DNA of 64,000 nt, from assembly GCF_904846225.1 (NCBI RefSeq), contig NZ_CAJGZJ010000002.1, forward strand, positions 248,001-312,000, read 5' to 3'. Of the stretch, positions 26,857 to 36,402 are shown one piece after another. This DNA is from Psychrobacter immobilis. GTDB lineage: Bacteria; Pseudomonadota; Gammaproteobacteria; Pseudomonadales; Moraxellaceae. A program made the translations under genes and the position numbers. The notes below the pieces were generated by a model that saw only the letters and a list, made by a program, of their open reading frames with translations, made no database searches and was not told the DNA's origin. Positions within the stretch are counted from its first letter, which is position 1. The number at the start of each line of letters is the position of its first letter.

Positions 26857-28089
26857 ATGAGCGCCAGCCTAACCACCACTTTTGATGACAAAAATTCTGA
26901 AACGTCAACGTTAACCAATCCTACTTTAGTCCTTAACTGCGGGTCCTCTTCCATCAAATACGCGCTGATTAGCGATGACAATGAAACTCGTATCACAGGT
27001 CTAGCCGAAAACTTGGGTCTCGATACGGCCCGTATCAAACACACCACACTGAACGGTGAAAAGCTTGAGATTTCAATCCCAGGTGGCAATCATAAGTTAG
27101 CGCTACAAAAAATTCTTGAGTTACTAGATCAGTATCACTTCATCGCAGTCGGTCATCGCGTGGTTCATGGTGGCCGTGAATACTCTGAAGCAGTGCGTGT
27201 TGACGATCATGTACTGGATGAAGTAAAGCGTCTAAAAGTATTGGCACCGCTACATAATCCTGCCCATGCCTTGGGTATCGAAGCCGTTCAGGCCATTTAT
27301 CCTGATATTCCGCAAGTGGTGGTCTTTGATACCGCCTTTCACCAAACCATGCCGCCCGTTGCTTTTCGCTATGCCCTACCAAAAGCGCTTTATGAAGAAC
27401 ATAAAATCCGTCGTTATGGCTTTCATGGCACTTCTCATGCTTATGTCTCAGAGCGTGCAAGTGAAATCACTGACGCTAGCGGTACTCACGGTTGGCTCAC
27501 CGCCCATCTAGGTAACGGCTGCTCAGCGACTGCTGTCTATGATGGCAAAAGTCTCGATACCAGTATGGGTCTGACCCCGCTTGAAGGGCTTATGATGGGC
27601 ACACGTAGTGGTGATGTGGATCCAAGTTTACACATACACCTCAAGCGCCAGCTCGGTATGAGCTTAGAAGACATCGATACCATGCTCAATAAAGAAAGCG
27701 GTTTGCTCGGTATTTCAGGTTTGTCTAATGATCTGCGCACCATCGAACAAGCCGCAAATGAAGGCCATGAAGATGCCCAACTTGCTATCGAGATGTTTTG
27801 TTATCGCGTCGGGAAATACCTTGCCAGCCTAAGCTGTGCGCTGCCTGAGCTGACGGGTATTGTCTTTACTGGCGGTATCGGTGAAAACTCCAAAACCACA
27901 CGTGCGCGTATTTTGGACGTAGTGCGTCATTTCGGTATCAAAGTGGATACGGATAAAAACGCCAGCTTGGTTGGCGGCAACGAAGGCAGTTTCCATAGTG
28001 ACGATAGCAGCATTGAGCTATGGGTTATACCAACAGATGAAGAAGGCCGTATCGCTCAAGAAACGCGTGAGGCTTTGGGCTTAATCTAA
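26857..28089 (+). CDS. ackA: Acetate kinase
   Basis: Interconverts acetate + ATP and acetyl phosphate + ADP in the cytoplasm. ASKHA-fold motifs are present: LVLNCGSSSIKYALI (about 24-38), FDTAFHQTMPPVAFRYALP (159-177), HLGNGCSATAVYDGKSLDTS, and LTGIVFTGGIGENS near 330-343. Length 410 residues, with an N-terminal extension of about 20 residues. CTAAGGATAGAT gives a good ribosome site. It is followed by pta 129 bp downstream on the same strand, forming the normal ackA-pta pair for acetate overflow and acetyl-phosphate synthesis. Confidence 0.97.
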   Translation: MSASLTTTFDDKNSETSTLTNPTLVLNCGSSSIKYALISDDNETRITGLAENLGLDTARIKHTTLNGEKLEISIPGGNHKLALQKILELLDQYHFIAVGHRVVHGGREYSEAVRVDDHVLDEVKRLKVLAPLHNPAHALGIEAVQAIYPDIPQVVVFDTAFHQTMPPVAFRYALPKALYEEHKIRRYGFHGTSHAYVSERASEITDASGTHGWLTAHLGNGCSATAVYDGKSLDTSMGLTPLEGLMMGTRSGDVDPSLHIHLKRQLGMSLEDIDTMLNKESGLLGISGLSNDLRTIEQAANEGHEDAQLAIEMFCYRVGKYLASLSCALPELTGIVFTGGIGENSKTTRARILDVVRHFGIKVDTDKNASLVGGNEGSFHSDDSSIELWVIPTDEEGRIAQETREALGLI

Positions 28090-28218
28090 ACGCAACTGTT
28101 TTTAGTTGTTGTTTAGAGCCAGCGCTTCTTATAAGCAGATGATAAGAGGCGCAGCGTGTGACTCATTTCAGCAAGGATGAATTGAGCTTTAAAAATATAA
28201 TAAACCGTAGGATACACT

Positions 28219-30366
28219 ATGCAAACCATTTTACTTGTTCCCATCAGCCGCGGTATTGGTGTCACATCAGCCGCCCTCGGACTGATTCGCGCTTTTGACT
28301 ACAATGGTATAAAAGCAGGCTTTATGAAGCCATTTTTGCAAGATGACACCTTGGATAAACAGCGCAGCTTAGACAGCTCAAGCGCCTTGACCATGCATGC
28401 TTTTGGTTTAAACCCACCCAAATCTATCAGTCGTCAGCGTGTTGAGCGCATGATTGGCGATGGCAACATTGATGATCTGATGGAAGAAGTGGTTGTCAAT
28501 TATCATACGATTGGTGATGGTCACGATGTGATCATCTGTGAAGGGCTGGTACCGACCACTGAAACCTCTTACGCCTCACAAATTAACCGCGCGATTGCTC
28601 ATGCGCTAGATGCCAAAATCATCTTTGTCAGCACAGCAGATACCAGCAAACCTGCCTATTTTGCGGACAAGCTCGATGTCCACGCGCGTGAGTTCGGCGG
28701 TATCGCCAATGCCCGAACGCTCGGCGTGATTTTGATGCGCATACACAATGTCCCAAATACCTTTGAGACTCAACCTGTCGCTCCTGGTGAAGCGATGGTT
28801 AGCTTGGACGAGACGTTCATGCAAGAAGTCCAGCGCCTATCGCCTCATTTCGACACTGAACTGTTCCGTTTAATCGGCGTAGTGCCTTTTAGCGACTCAT
28901 TATCCGTGCCGCGCACTTGGGACATCGCCTCGGAGCTTGATGCCAAATGGCTCAACGTAGGGGAAGCAAAAACCCGTCGTATCAATCGTATTAGCCTCAC
29001 GGCTCGATCGGTTGCCCGCGTTGATGAAGTGCTCAAACGTGGCACTCTTATCGTCGTTCCTGGTGATCGTGATGATTTATTATTGGCGGCTGGATTGGCT
29101 TGTATCAATGGTATCCCGCTGGCAGGTTTGGTGCTTACAGGCGGCGTTGAACCAAGTGCGACTGTTGCTGAATTGTGGCAATCAGCACTCAAAACAGGCA
29201 TTCCTGTGATGAGTGTCGAAAGCGACAGTTATGAGACCGTACAGAGCTTGATGCATATGAGTTCTGAGATTCCAAGTGATGACACAGCACGTGCTGAAGA
29301 AGTGGCGCGTTACGTGGCGGCGCATTTAAACTTGGATTGGATTAAAGAATATTTTAGCCGCAAGCATGAAGCGCGTTTGTCTCCTTCTGCCTTTCGCCAT
29401 CAAGTGGTCAAAAAAGCACAAAATGCCAAAAAACGCATCGTGTTGCCAGAAGGGTCTGAACCGCGTACGGTCGAAGCTGCCTGTATCTGTCAAAGCCGCG
29501 GTATCGCCAATTGTGTCCTACTTGCCAAGCGTAGCGATGTCGAGCAAGTGGCCAAAAACCGCGACTTAATCATTCCAGATGGTCTAGAGATCATCGACCC
29601 TGATAGCCTCGATATGAGCAAATATATCGCTGCCGTCGTAGCGCGCCGCAAAGGCAAAACCAACGAAGATGTCGCGGCTGAATACCTAAAAGATACCGTG
29701 TATCTAGGCACCACCATGCTACAGATGGACGAAGTCGATGGCCTGGTTTCTGGTGCGATTCATACCACTGCCAATACCGTTCGTCCAGCGTTTCAACTAA
29801 TTAAGACCGCACCGCAATACTCTTTGGTATCGTCTGTCTTCTTTATGCTGCTGCCTGAACAAGTCGTCGTCTACGGTGACTGTGCCATCAATCCCAATCC
29901 GAATGCTGAAGAGCTGGCTGAGATTGCTATTCAATCCGCGCAATCTGCCGCCGCCTTTGGTATTGATCCAAAAGTCGCCATGATTAGCTACTCGACTGGC
30001 TCATCAGGTGCAGGTGCAGATGTCGAAAAAGTCACTCGTGCAACCCAAATCGTGCGTGAGCGTGCGCCCAATCTAAAAGTCGATGGACCGCTACAGTATG
30101 ATGCCGCCTCAGTCATGAGCGTCGGTAAACAAAAAGCCCCCGACTCGCCCGTTGCTGGACAAGCCAATGTCTTTATTTTCCCAGACCTCAACACGGGTAA
30201 CACCACTTATAAAGCGGTACAACGTAGTGCCAACGTCATCAGTGTTGGGCCGATGTTGCAAGGGTTGAATAAGCCAGTAAACGACTTATCACGTGGCGCA
30301 TTGGTCGATGATATTATCTATACCATCGCGTTAACTGCTATCCAAGCCGAAAGTGATCTCGTTTAG
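28219..30366 (+). CDS. pta: Phosphate acetyltransferase
   Basis: Transfers acetyl between CoA and phosphate, linking acetyl-CoA to acetyl phosphate. This is the long, three-domain form (715 residues): an N-terminal P-loop/BioD-like domain (ILLVPISRGIGVTSAALGLI), a central DRTGG domain (about 220-330), and the C-terminal PTA_PTB catalytic domain from about 390 (KRIVLPEGSEPRTVEAA, SGAIHTTANTVRP, MISYSTGSSGAG). Length matches E. coli Pta (714). GTAGGATACACT precedes the ATG. Terminator follows at 30402-30432. Together with Acs (53.7 kb) the cell can both excrete and scavenge acetate. Confidence 0.97.
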   Translation: MQTILLVPISRGIGVTSAALGLIRAFDYNGIKAGFMKPFLQDDTLDKQRSLDSSSALTMHAFGLNPPKSISRQRVERMIGDGNIDDLMEEVVVNYHTIGDGHDVIICEGLVPTTETSYASQINRAIAHALDAKIIFVSTADTSKPAYFADKLDVHAREFGGIANARTLGVILMRIHNVPNTFETQPVAPGEAMVSLDETFMQEVQRLSPHFDTELFRLIGVVPFSDSLSVPRTWDIASELDAKWLNVGEAKTRRINRISLTARSVARVDEVLKRGTLIVVPGDRDDLLLAAGLACINGIPLAGLVLTGGVEPSATVAELWQSALKTGIPVMSVESDSYETVQSLMHMSSEIPSDDTARAEEVARYVAAHLNLDWIKEYFSRKHEARLSPSAFRHQVVKKAQNAKKRIVLPEGSEPRTVEAACICQSRGIANCVLLAKRSDVEQVAKNRDLIIPDGLEIIDPDSLDMSKYIAAVVARRKGKTNEDVAAEYLKDTVYLGTTMLQMDEVDGLVSGAIHTTANTVRPAFQLIKTAPQYSLVSSVFFMLLPEQVVVYGDCAINPNPNAEELAEIAIQSAQSAAAFGIDPKVAMISYSTGSSGAGADVEKVTRATQIVRERAPNLKVDGPLQYDAASVMSVGKQKAPDSPVAGQANVFIFPDLNTGNTTYKAVQRSANVISVGPMLQGLNKPVNDLSRGALVDDIIYTIALTAIQAESDLV

Positions 30367-30401
30367 TCACTTTAAAATTTGTGAGTAGCTGTCCTGTGTA
30401 T

Positions 30402-30432
30402 AACCGACTATCGTCATGATGGTCGGTTTTTT
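30402..30432 (+). terminator. ackA-pta terminator
   Basis: AACCGAC ... GTCGGTT stem followed by TTTTTC, 35 bp after the pta stop. Confidence 0.8.
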
Positions 30433-30448
30433 CTTGAGCGTTTTTCCT

Positions 30449-30620
30449 AGGGCGTGTCATCATTTAGATTGTGAGGCTTAAAATGAGATAAATTGCAGTT
30501 AAACAAGGAAAATAACGCAGATAATACCGAGATATTAACCCGTTATTTGACGATGTTTGGCAAAGTTTAGCCATTTTAAGACCATTAAATGATTAAGTGT
30601 GCTAATTGATGACATGCCCT
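30449..30620. mobile_element. Complete family B MITE-like element (172 bp)
   Basis: Begins AGGGCGTGTCATCA and ends TGATGACATGCCCT, a near-perfect 14-bp terminal inverted repeat. The interior (GAGATAAATTGCAGTTAAAC onward) matches the copy at 37233-37403 at high identity. No transposase is encoded. Size, terminal repeats and recurrence fit a miniature inverted-repeat transposable element mobilised by an unseen transposase. Confidence 0.75.
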
Positions 30621-30714
30621 AAAAATGTTATGGCTTTTTTGGGCTTTTAGTGACAGCTGCCGACACACACTCTACAATAGCGCTTTTCTCTCCTGCTTTT
30701 TTGCGCCCTTATTT

Positions 30715-31596
30715 ATGCCAAATACTGTCCATAGTCGCCATGATAAAAACGCTAATACTCATAACGCGCCAACCATTCGCGCTTATTTGGGCGGCTCATT
30801 TGACCCCGTACATAACGGTCATTTACAAATGGCGATGACCGTTTATCAGCGTTTGTTACCAATCGCTCAGCAGCAACATCGTGATCTGCATGTGTCATTA
30901 TTACCAAACGCCCGCTCGCCTTTTAAGCAAAAAAGCACCGACCCCAACCATCGTCTGACTATGTTAAAGCTGGCAACCGTAAATACTCCGATACAAATTG
31001 ACGAGCTGGAGCTGTGGCAAGCGCCGCCTGTCTATACCATCGATAGTGTGCGCTCGTTGAGGCAACGTTATCCAAATGACCATTTAATATTTATCATCGG
31101 CATGGACAGCGCTCTGAGTTTGGATCAATGGAAAGAAGGACTTAGGCTGACTGATTATGTCAATCTATGGATTTTTAATCGTAATGGCGTATCTGATAGT
31201 GATAAAAGCTTGATAACGCAAGATGTGAATGCCCTTCGGGCCGAACTGCCCAAGCAATTACAACATTTGGTTATCGATTCGCCCACTGACTTGATGATGC
31301 CTGCTTCTCAAATGCTGACCGATAACGCTTTCTTGAAAAACGTCCATCAAGGACACATCTATATAGACCCGCATCCTGTTGCAGCGATATCGAGTACACA
31401 AATACGCCAGCAGCTAGAATCAACGAAAGCGCCTGTGAATATAATTTCTTCAGCCGAGAGGCAAATGACATCTACACCATCAATAAATGATATCATGCGC
31501 CATAATGAATCCAATCCATTCGCTAAATGGCTAAATCCTGCTGTTTATCAATATATTATTGCCCATCAGCTATATTCTGCTGCTCAATTCCGTTAA
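30715..31596 (+). CDS. nadD: Nicotinate-nucleotide adenylyltransferase
   Basis: Adenylates nicotinate mononucleotide in NAD synthesis. The nucleotidyltransferase motif YLGGSFDPVHNGHL lies near the N-terminus, and the second signature SSTQIRQQL near the C-terminus. IIGMDSALSLDQWKEG is the typical substrate-binding loop. Length about 293 residues is well above E. coli NadD (213), because of an N-terminal leader (MPNTVHSRHDKNANTHN...) and a C-terminal insert between SSTQIR and the terminal helix. ATG 30715 is chosen because the in-frame extension upstream overlaps the family B element end and has no ribosome site. rsfS follows, as in many bacteria. Confidence 0.9.
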   Translation: MPNTVHSRHDKNANTHNAPTIRAYLGGSFDPVHNGHLQMAMTVYQRLLPIAQQQHRDLHVSLLPNARSPFKQKSTDPNHRLTMLKLATVNTPIQIDELELWQAPPVYTIDSVRSLRQRYPNDHLIFIIGMDSALSLDQWKEGLRLTDYVNLWIFNRNGVSDSDKSLITQDVNALRAELPKQLQHLVIDSPTDLMMPASQMLTDNAFLKNVHQGHIYIDPHPVAAISSTQIRQQLESTKAPVNIISSAERQMTSTPSINDIMRHNESNPFAKWLNPAVYQYIIAHQLYSAAQFR

Positions 31597-31727
31597 AATC
31601 ACCTTATCTTTGTCATTTTGCCCATTTTGTCTGTATACGTGACTGGCGACAAATGGTTAGCTGGACAATCCAAATTAACGATTTACCTTTTTATTTTTAA
31701 TATTGACGATTCAAGAGATTAAAATTT

Positions 31728-32141
31728 ATGATCAACACCATGACCGAAGAACGCTTAACCGTGTGCTTAAATCTAGTCCAAAACGCGCTAGATGATATGA
31801 AAGCAAAGAATATCACCGTATTAAATGTAGAAGATTTGACTGACGTAACTGAACGCATCGTTATCGCTGACGGTACCTCAAAACGCCATGTGCGCGCGAT
31901 GGCTGACAGTGTCGGCGCTGAAGCGAAGCAAGGCGGCTTTATGCCACTTGGCCGCGAAGGCGGTATCGACTCTGACTGGACGTTGATTGATTTGGGCGCG
32001 GTTGTCGTCCATATGATGACGCCACAAGCGCGCGAGTTTTATGACTTAGAAGGCCTATGGTCATCACCGGAACAGTTGGCTGAGCTAGTCGCTGTACCGC
32101 GCGAAAAGAAAACTGCTGGTCGCCGCAACAAAAACAAATAA
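31728..32141 (+). CDS. rsfS: Ribosomal silencing factor RsfS
   Basis: Binds ribosomal protein L14 and blocks 30S/50S joining under starvation; also implicated in 50S maturation. The 137-residue protein has the DUF143/Iojap fold with IVIADGTSKRHVRAMADSV, WTLIDLGAVVVHMMTPQAREFYDLEGLW and a basic C-terminal tail (EKKTAGRRNKNK). The start is ATG 31728, with 31740 as an alternative. nadD-rsfS order is conserved. A terminator follows at 32174. Confidence 0.95.
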   Translation: MINTMTEERLTVCLNLVQNALDDMKAKNITVLNVEDLTDVTERIVIADGTSKRHVRAMADSVGAEAKQGGFMPLGREGGIDSDWTLIDLGAVVVHMMTPQAREFYDLEGLWSSPEQLAELVAVPREKKTAGRRNKNK

Positions 32142-32173
32142 TATCATTGGTTAAAATAATGGTATGAAATTGA

Positions 32174-32205
32174 AAAGATCAGAATACATATTCTGGTCTT
32201 TTTTT
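32174..32205 (+). terminator. nadD-rsfS terminator
   Basis: AAAAGATCAGAAT / ATTCTGGTCTTTTTTT hairpin with T-tail directly after rsfS; one G-T pair in the stem. Confidence 0.8.
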
Positions 32206-32339
32206 GTGCCTGAGTATTGATAAAAACTTAACGGGATGAATAAGGTAAATAAGCTGAAAACCAATGACGATTAGGCTAAGATAACGGCACTATTCAAACA
32301 ATTTTTGGTTATGAGAATAACTATCTTATAGGATATCCA

Positions 32340-33125
32340 ATGAGTTCAGAATCTATTAAGCCGCTAATACAAAATTCTAAGATGGACTTTAATAAAGACC
32401 TGCCTCTCCATATCGCCAAGCTAATCTGTGTCCGTGCTGGCAAGGCCATGCCATTCACCCGTGAAGAAATGAGCGCCATCGATAAAGCGCCCATCAAAGC
32501 ACCCGTCGCCGTCAACTTTATGGGCTTAACGACCGATGAGCAAGCCGATCGTAAGCATCATGGTGGCCCATTGAAAGCGGTACATCAACTGCCACCAGCG
32601 ACTTACGAAAAGATTAACGTAGAATTTGGTTTAAAAGTGCGTGTCGGCACGTTGGGTGAAAACCTCACGACCGAAGCCGTCAATGGTCTGCCTGAGATGG
32701 ACGAATCTACAGTTTGTATTGGTGACGTTTATCAGTATGGAAATGAGCAAAACGCTGAAAATAAAGGTGATGCGAGCGATGATAGCGACAGCGTGCAGTT
32801 ACGCATCGTACAGCCGCGACGACCGTGCTACAAAATCAATGACCAAATCGGACAATTTACCAAAGTGCCAAATATTGCCGCGTGGGTCAGCAAGCAAGGT
32901 ATCGCTGGTTGGTACTTTGAAGTCGTACGTGATGGGATGATTAACACTGATTTGCCCGTGTACTTAATCGAACGTCCTTATCCGTTTGCTAACCTTGAAA
33001 CATTGTGGCAACTATCCAATTCAAAGGAGAAGTTTGCCGCAACAGTGATTGAGCCGTGGCTCGACATTGAGTGTTTAGAGGACAGTTGGAAAAAGGTTTT
33101 GGCTAAAAAGATACAACAGGATTGA
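32340..33125 (+). CDS. MOSC domain protein (YiiM-like)
   Basis: MOSC domains bind sulfur-carrying molybdenum cofactor. This protein resembles E. coli YiiM, which reduces N-hydroxylated compounds such as 6-hydroxylaminopurine. Markers are DRKHHGGPLKAVHQ (about 76-89), RVGTLGENLTTE, and RIVQPRRPCYKINDQIG with the MOSC cysteine near residue 165. The C-terminal WYFEVVRDGMI is also family-like. Length 261 residues is a little above YiiM (224). An N-terminal leader of ~30 residues precedes the domain, and the acidic linker NKGDASDDSDS is an insert. It is a single gene, with repeat copy A9 downstream. Confidence 0.85.
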   Translation: MSSESIKPLIQNSKMDFNKDLPLHIAKLICVRAGKAMPFTREEMSAIDKAPIKAPVAVNFMGLTTDEQADRKHHGGPLKAVHQLPPATYEKINVEFGLKVRVGTLGENLTTEAVNGLPEMDESTVCIGDVYQYGNEQNAENKGDASDDSDSVQLRIVQPRRPCYKINDQIGQFTKVPNIAAWVSKQGIAGWYFEVVRDGMINTDLPVYLIERPYPFANLETLWQLSNSKEKFAATVIEPWLDIECLEDSWKKVLAKKIQQD

Positions 33126-33202
33126 GAAAGTATTACTCAGAAAAAACCGTTATGATGACTTTCTTATTGATAACAAACATTTTTACGCCATCATAACGAT
33201 AT

Positions 33203-33350
33203 TATAGTCAGTTTATTATAGAAGAGAGAGACGCTAGATGTGGTGTTCTGCTGGGATAAATTTTACTCGCTTGCTGTGCGCTTTGCACTCCAGAGGCTTC
33301 ACAAAATTCACCCCAGCATCACTGTTTGCTTTTAGAGTGAATCGACTATA
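33203..33350. repeat. Hairpin repeat family A, copy 9
   Basis: TATAGTCAG at 33203 and CGACTATA at 33343-33350 form the ends. Stem CTGCTGGGATAAATTTT / AAAATTCACCCCAGCA is imperfect. Loop includes CTCGCTTGCTGTGCGCTTTG. Between the MOSC gene and the APC permease. Confidence 0.75.
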
Positions 33351-33397
33351 TCAGCCATATGGGGCGCTCTTATTTTCTAATGGTCAAGGAGGACTCG

Positions 33398-34756
33398 ATG
33401 AGCGAAAATACGGATAGTATCAGCTATCTACAAGCGATAGCGATTAGCGTCGGCGCGATTATCGGTTGGGGCGCTTATGTACTGCCCGGTGATTTATTTT
33501 TGCCACAGTCGCACCTCTTAGGCTCATCGGTTGCCATTATCCTAGGTACTTTGGCCATCTATATGGTCGCGCGCGCTTATATCAATTTATTAACCCAAAC
33601 GCCAGAAAACGAATCAGGTGGTATTTATTGGATCGAGAAATACCTCAATAGAAAACACGCTTATGTCTACGGCTGGGGCGTCGCTATCGGCTATATCTCT
33701 ATCGTCGCGCTCAACATATCAGCGGTCGCGTTATTATTAAGATACCTGCTGCCAAGCAGCCTACAAATAGGCTATTTGTACACGATTGCTGGTTGGGAAG
33801 TTTATGCGAGCGAGGTGTTTTTGTGTAGCGCCGCTATTATTCTATTTAGCTACATCAACTTAAAAGGGATGCGGGTCGGCGCAAAAATCCAGCTGTATAT
33901 CGCCCTATTTATGATTATTTCGGTCACTGCACTGTTTTTCGCGTCTCTTTGGGCGACGCCAACGACACAAGCGTTTTTGCCCACGGACATGCAAAGCAGC
34001 TCGATCACCAGTTTGGTCTGGTTGCCTATCCTCGCTGTGATGCCATGGGCGTACGTTGGATTTGAGACCACGCCGCAGATTTCCAAAGCGATTAGCGACT
34101 CAAAAACCAAGACCAAAAGTATCATCTTAATCTCACTAGTCGCTGGAGTTTTATTCTATTTTGTGATCAATTACTTTACCGCTCTCAATATGAATTTTGA
34201 CTATCAAAACATCGAAAACAGCAATTGGGCGACGGGTGAAGGCATAAAAAATCGTATCGGTAGCGTCGGCATTTGGCTGTTATCCATTGCGATGATTGGC
34301 TCGATACTTAGCGGTATCAACGGCTTTATTTTGTCTTCCGTTCAGTTATTAGAATCGATGAGCGACTCGTCTTTATTACCCCGTATTTTTACCGATAAAA
34401 ACCGTCAATTTAGTAAGATTAAAACGGTGATACTAATCGCTGTAGTCTGTCTGTTTTCACCTTGGCTGGGCAGAAACTATTTGCTCGATATTGTGAGTAT
34501 GGCCTCACTCGGGATTACCGTTGGCTTTGCCTATGTCACCACTGCTGATCTCATCAATGAGCGCAAAAAGAATCAAGCGGGTCTGTTAAATTATCTGTCG
34601 GTATTGATTAGCCTGATATTTATATCGCTGCTACTGCTGCCCTTTTCACCCGCTGCGTTATCGTTGAATGCTTATATATTATTAGCGGTGTTTATCGTTT
34701 TAGGTGCGATTGGTTATAAAAGAATTGTTTCTATCGAACACGTAAGCAGTGTTTAA
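33398..34756 (+). CDS. APC-family amino acid permease
   Basis: Inner-membrane secondary transporter of the amino acid-polyamine-organocation superfamily. About twelve membrane helices; helix 1 carries the substrate/sodium-site pattern AISVGAIIGWGAYVLPGDLF and helix 6 has AVMPWAYVGFE. AAGGAGG six bases before ATG 33398 fixes the start; a longer frame from 33359 lacks one. Length 452 residues. Substrate cannot be predicted from sequence alone. Repeat A9 lies just upstream, so transcription likely begins inside or after the repeat. Confidence 0.85.
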   Translation: MSENTDSISYLQAIAISVGAIIGWGAYVLPGDLFLPQSHLLGSSVAIILGTLAIYMVARAYINLLTQTPENESGGIYWIEKYLNRKHAYVYGWGVAIGYISIVALNISAVALLLRYLLPSSLQIGYLYTIAGWEVYASEVFLCSAAIILFSYINLKGMRVGAKIQLYIALFMIISVTALFFASLWATPTTQAFLPTDMQSSSITSLVWLPILAVMPWAYVGFETTPQISKAISDSKTKTKSIILISLVAGVLFYFVINYFTALNMNFDYQNIENSNWATGEGIKNRIGSVGIWLLSIAMIGSILSGINGFILSSVQLLESMSDSSLLPRIFTDKNRQFSKIKTVILIAVVCLFSPWLGRNYLLDIVSMASLGITVGFAYVTTADLINERKKNQAGLLNYLSVLISLIFISLLLLPFSPAALSLNAYILLAVFIVLGAIGYKRIVSIEHVSSV

Positions 34757-34821
34757 TGCAAGTGATAGCATTTTCATAAGGCTTCATTTTCACCTAAAGA
34801 ATATATAAATAAGGAGTCATT

Positions 34822-35304
34822 ATGCTAAATATAAGCATTCCTTTTTCTTTTTTGAAAAAAAATAATATTCTACTATCTGCTAAGGAAGTTGATTTTGCTA
34901 TCCAGTATGAACTTATCTATTTAAAAGACTTAGGTGAAATTGTCGATATATCATTAAGCAAATACCCTGATGATGAAAATCTGCTGGAGTTAGCGCTTAA
35001 TATTTTATTAGACGATTCATATATAAACACTGATGTTAGTAATGACGTAAAACGAGAGAATGACTTAATACGCAGTAAATGGAGATACATTCTATTACTT
35101 TGGCTCTATGAAAATAGAAAAAATAGTAGTGCTGATTACGATAGAATCGATACAGTCTATGCTGACTTCGGTTACCCTGTAGATATGGAAAGATTCATAA
35201 GTTATATGCCTGCTCATGGTAATACTGACAAGCTAGGCTATGACAATATCTTGCATAACTGGAAGGACTATTTAAATACTTATAGACATTTAATAGAATC
35301 TTAA
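34822..35304 (+). CDS. DUF2247-like protein
   Basis: A 160-residue soluble protein. The C-terminal half has the pattern I associate with DUF2247: LLLWLYENRKN, VYADFGYPVDMERFISYMPAHG and LHNWKDYL. Function unknown. AAGGAGTCATT precedes the ATG. It is AT-rich relative to the permease and amidase on either side and reads like an inserted accessory gene. Some families of this size serve as immunity proteins, but no toxin is nearby and this is speculation. Confidence 0.65.
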   Translation: MLNISIPFSFLKKNNILLSAKEVDFAIQYELIYLKDLGEIVDISLSKYPDDENLLELALNILLDDSYINTDVSNDVKRENDLIRSKWRYILLLWLYENRKNSSADYDRIDTVYADFGYPVDMERFISYMPAHGNTDKLGYDNILHNWKDYLNTYRHLIES

Positions 35305-35360
35305 AACACTTCAATCTGAATTACCCCTTTGAAAGATATCATTCTTAAACAGAGCATTTC

Positions 35361-36230
35361 ATGGCAAAAAATATTACCTCGATTGCGTTAGCCTTATGCC
35401 TGACATTACCGCTGTTTGGCTGTGTGTCCACGACAGCGCCGCGTTATACCATAGATAGCGATACCTATCAGGCAACTGGCAAAAGCGAGCGCATCAAAAC
35501 CATTGTCCTACACTATACGGTTTCAGATAATGACCGATCAATCAAAACGTTGACTACGGGCAATGTGAGTGCGCATTATCTTATTTTAGATACTGACGAT
35601 GATAAAATTTATAACTTAGTACCAGAGAGCGAGCGCGCTTGGCATGCAGGGGATGGCGGATTTGCGGGCAGAACCATTCTCAATGACACCTCAATCGGTA
35701 TCGAAATCGTCAATGCAGGGATTCAACCTCAATATAGAAATGCGCTAAAGAAGGGCGACATGGACTATCATCCTTATGAGCATTATGTCGCGTTTGATGA
35801 ATTGCAAATCAAAAAGGTCGCGCAACTGGTACAAGATTTGGCACTGAGATATGACATCTCACCCAAAAATATCATCGGTCACTCGGATATGGCACCCTCG
35901 CGCAAAATTGACCCTGGCGCGAAGTTTCCTTGGGAGCGATTATATAAAGAGTATGGTATCGGCGCTTGGTATAATGAGGCGGACAAGCAAGAAATTATGA
36001 ATCGGCGTACTTTGGTCGCGCCAAGCGTGCAGGAAATCAAGCAAGCCTTTCGCAAATATGGCTATCAAATCAATAACAGTGACGAGTGGGATAAGCCCAG
36101 TCGCGATGTCATCTATGCCTTTCAGCTGCATTTCAGGTCGCAGCAACCCACGGGTAAGATGGATAGCGAGACCTATGCGATATTACAGGCGCTCAATATG
36201 AAGTATGCTGGTCGTGATGATTTTTATTAA
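35361..36230 (+). CDS. amiD: N-acetylmuramoyl-L-alanine amidase, AmiD-like lipoprotein
   Basis: Zinc amidase cleaving the bond between MurNAc and L-Ala in peptidoglycan or anhydro-muropeptides, probably on the inner face of the outer membrane. A lipoprotein signal ends LPLFGC (Cys21). The amidase_2 domain (about 45-190) contains zinc ligands in IVLHYTVSDN and GHSDMAPSRKIDPG, plus AWHAGDGGFAG. A peptidoglycan-binding-1 domain (about 215-280) has the PSRDVIYAFQLHFR helix and GKMDSETYAILQ. Length 289 matches E. coli AmiD (276). Start ATG 35361. Stands between a DUF2247-like gene and a repeat. Confidence 0.92.
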   Translation: MAKNITSIALALCLTLPLFGCVSTTAPRYTIDSDTYQATGKSERIKTIVLHYTVSDNDRSIKTLTTGNVSAHYLILDTDDDKIYNLVPESERAWHAGDGGFAGRTILNDTSIGIEIVNAGIQPQYRNALKKGDMDYHPYEHYVAFDELQIKKVAQLVQDLALRYDISPKNIIGHSDMAPSRKIDPGAKFPWERLYKEYGIGAWYNEADKQEIMNRRTLVAPSVQEIKQAFRKYGYQINNSDEWDKPSRDVIYAFQLHFRSQQPTGKMDSETYAILQALNMKYAGRDDFY

Positions 36231-36239
36231 AGCGATACA

Positions 36240-36362
36240 AATATAGGCAGTTTAAAAAAGTAACTAGCATGACTGGTATTAATTTTTCGCAGCCTCTGTC
36301 AGCGTAGACACAGCACGCCAGAAAAATTTATACCAGTCACGCGTGATAATATAAAGTCTATG
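36240..36362. repeat. Hairpin repeat family A, copy 10 (reverse)
   Basis: Stem TGACTGGTATTAATTTTT at 36270-36287 with AAAAATTTATACCAGTCA at 36322-36339, and core GCAGCCTCTGTCAGCGTAGA. The stem starts with TGACTGG, as in copy 2, not GCTACTGG. The ends are less clear. Between amiD and pdxJ. Confidence 0.75.
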
Positions 36363-36402
36363 TTTTATTATCGGACATAACAACAATGAAAAAGGACGTA
36401 CT

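Noticed and set aside
30451..30620. A ~36-codon minus-strand frame inside the family B element
   Set aside because: The corresponding frame in the second full copy lacks the start and differs; no similarity to a transposase domain that I can recognise.
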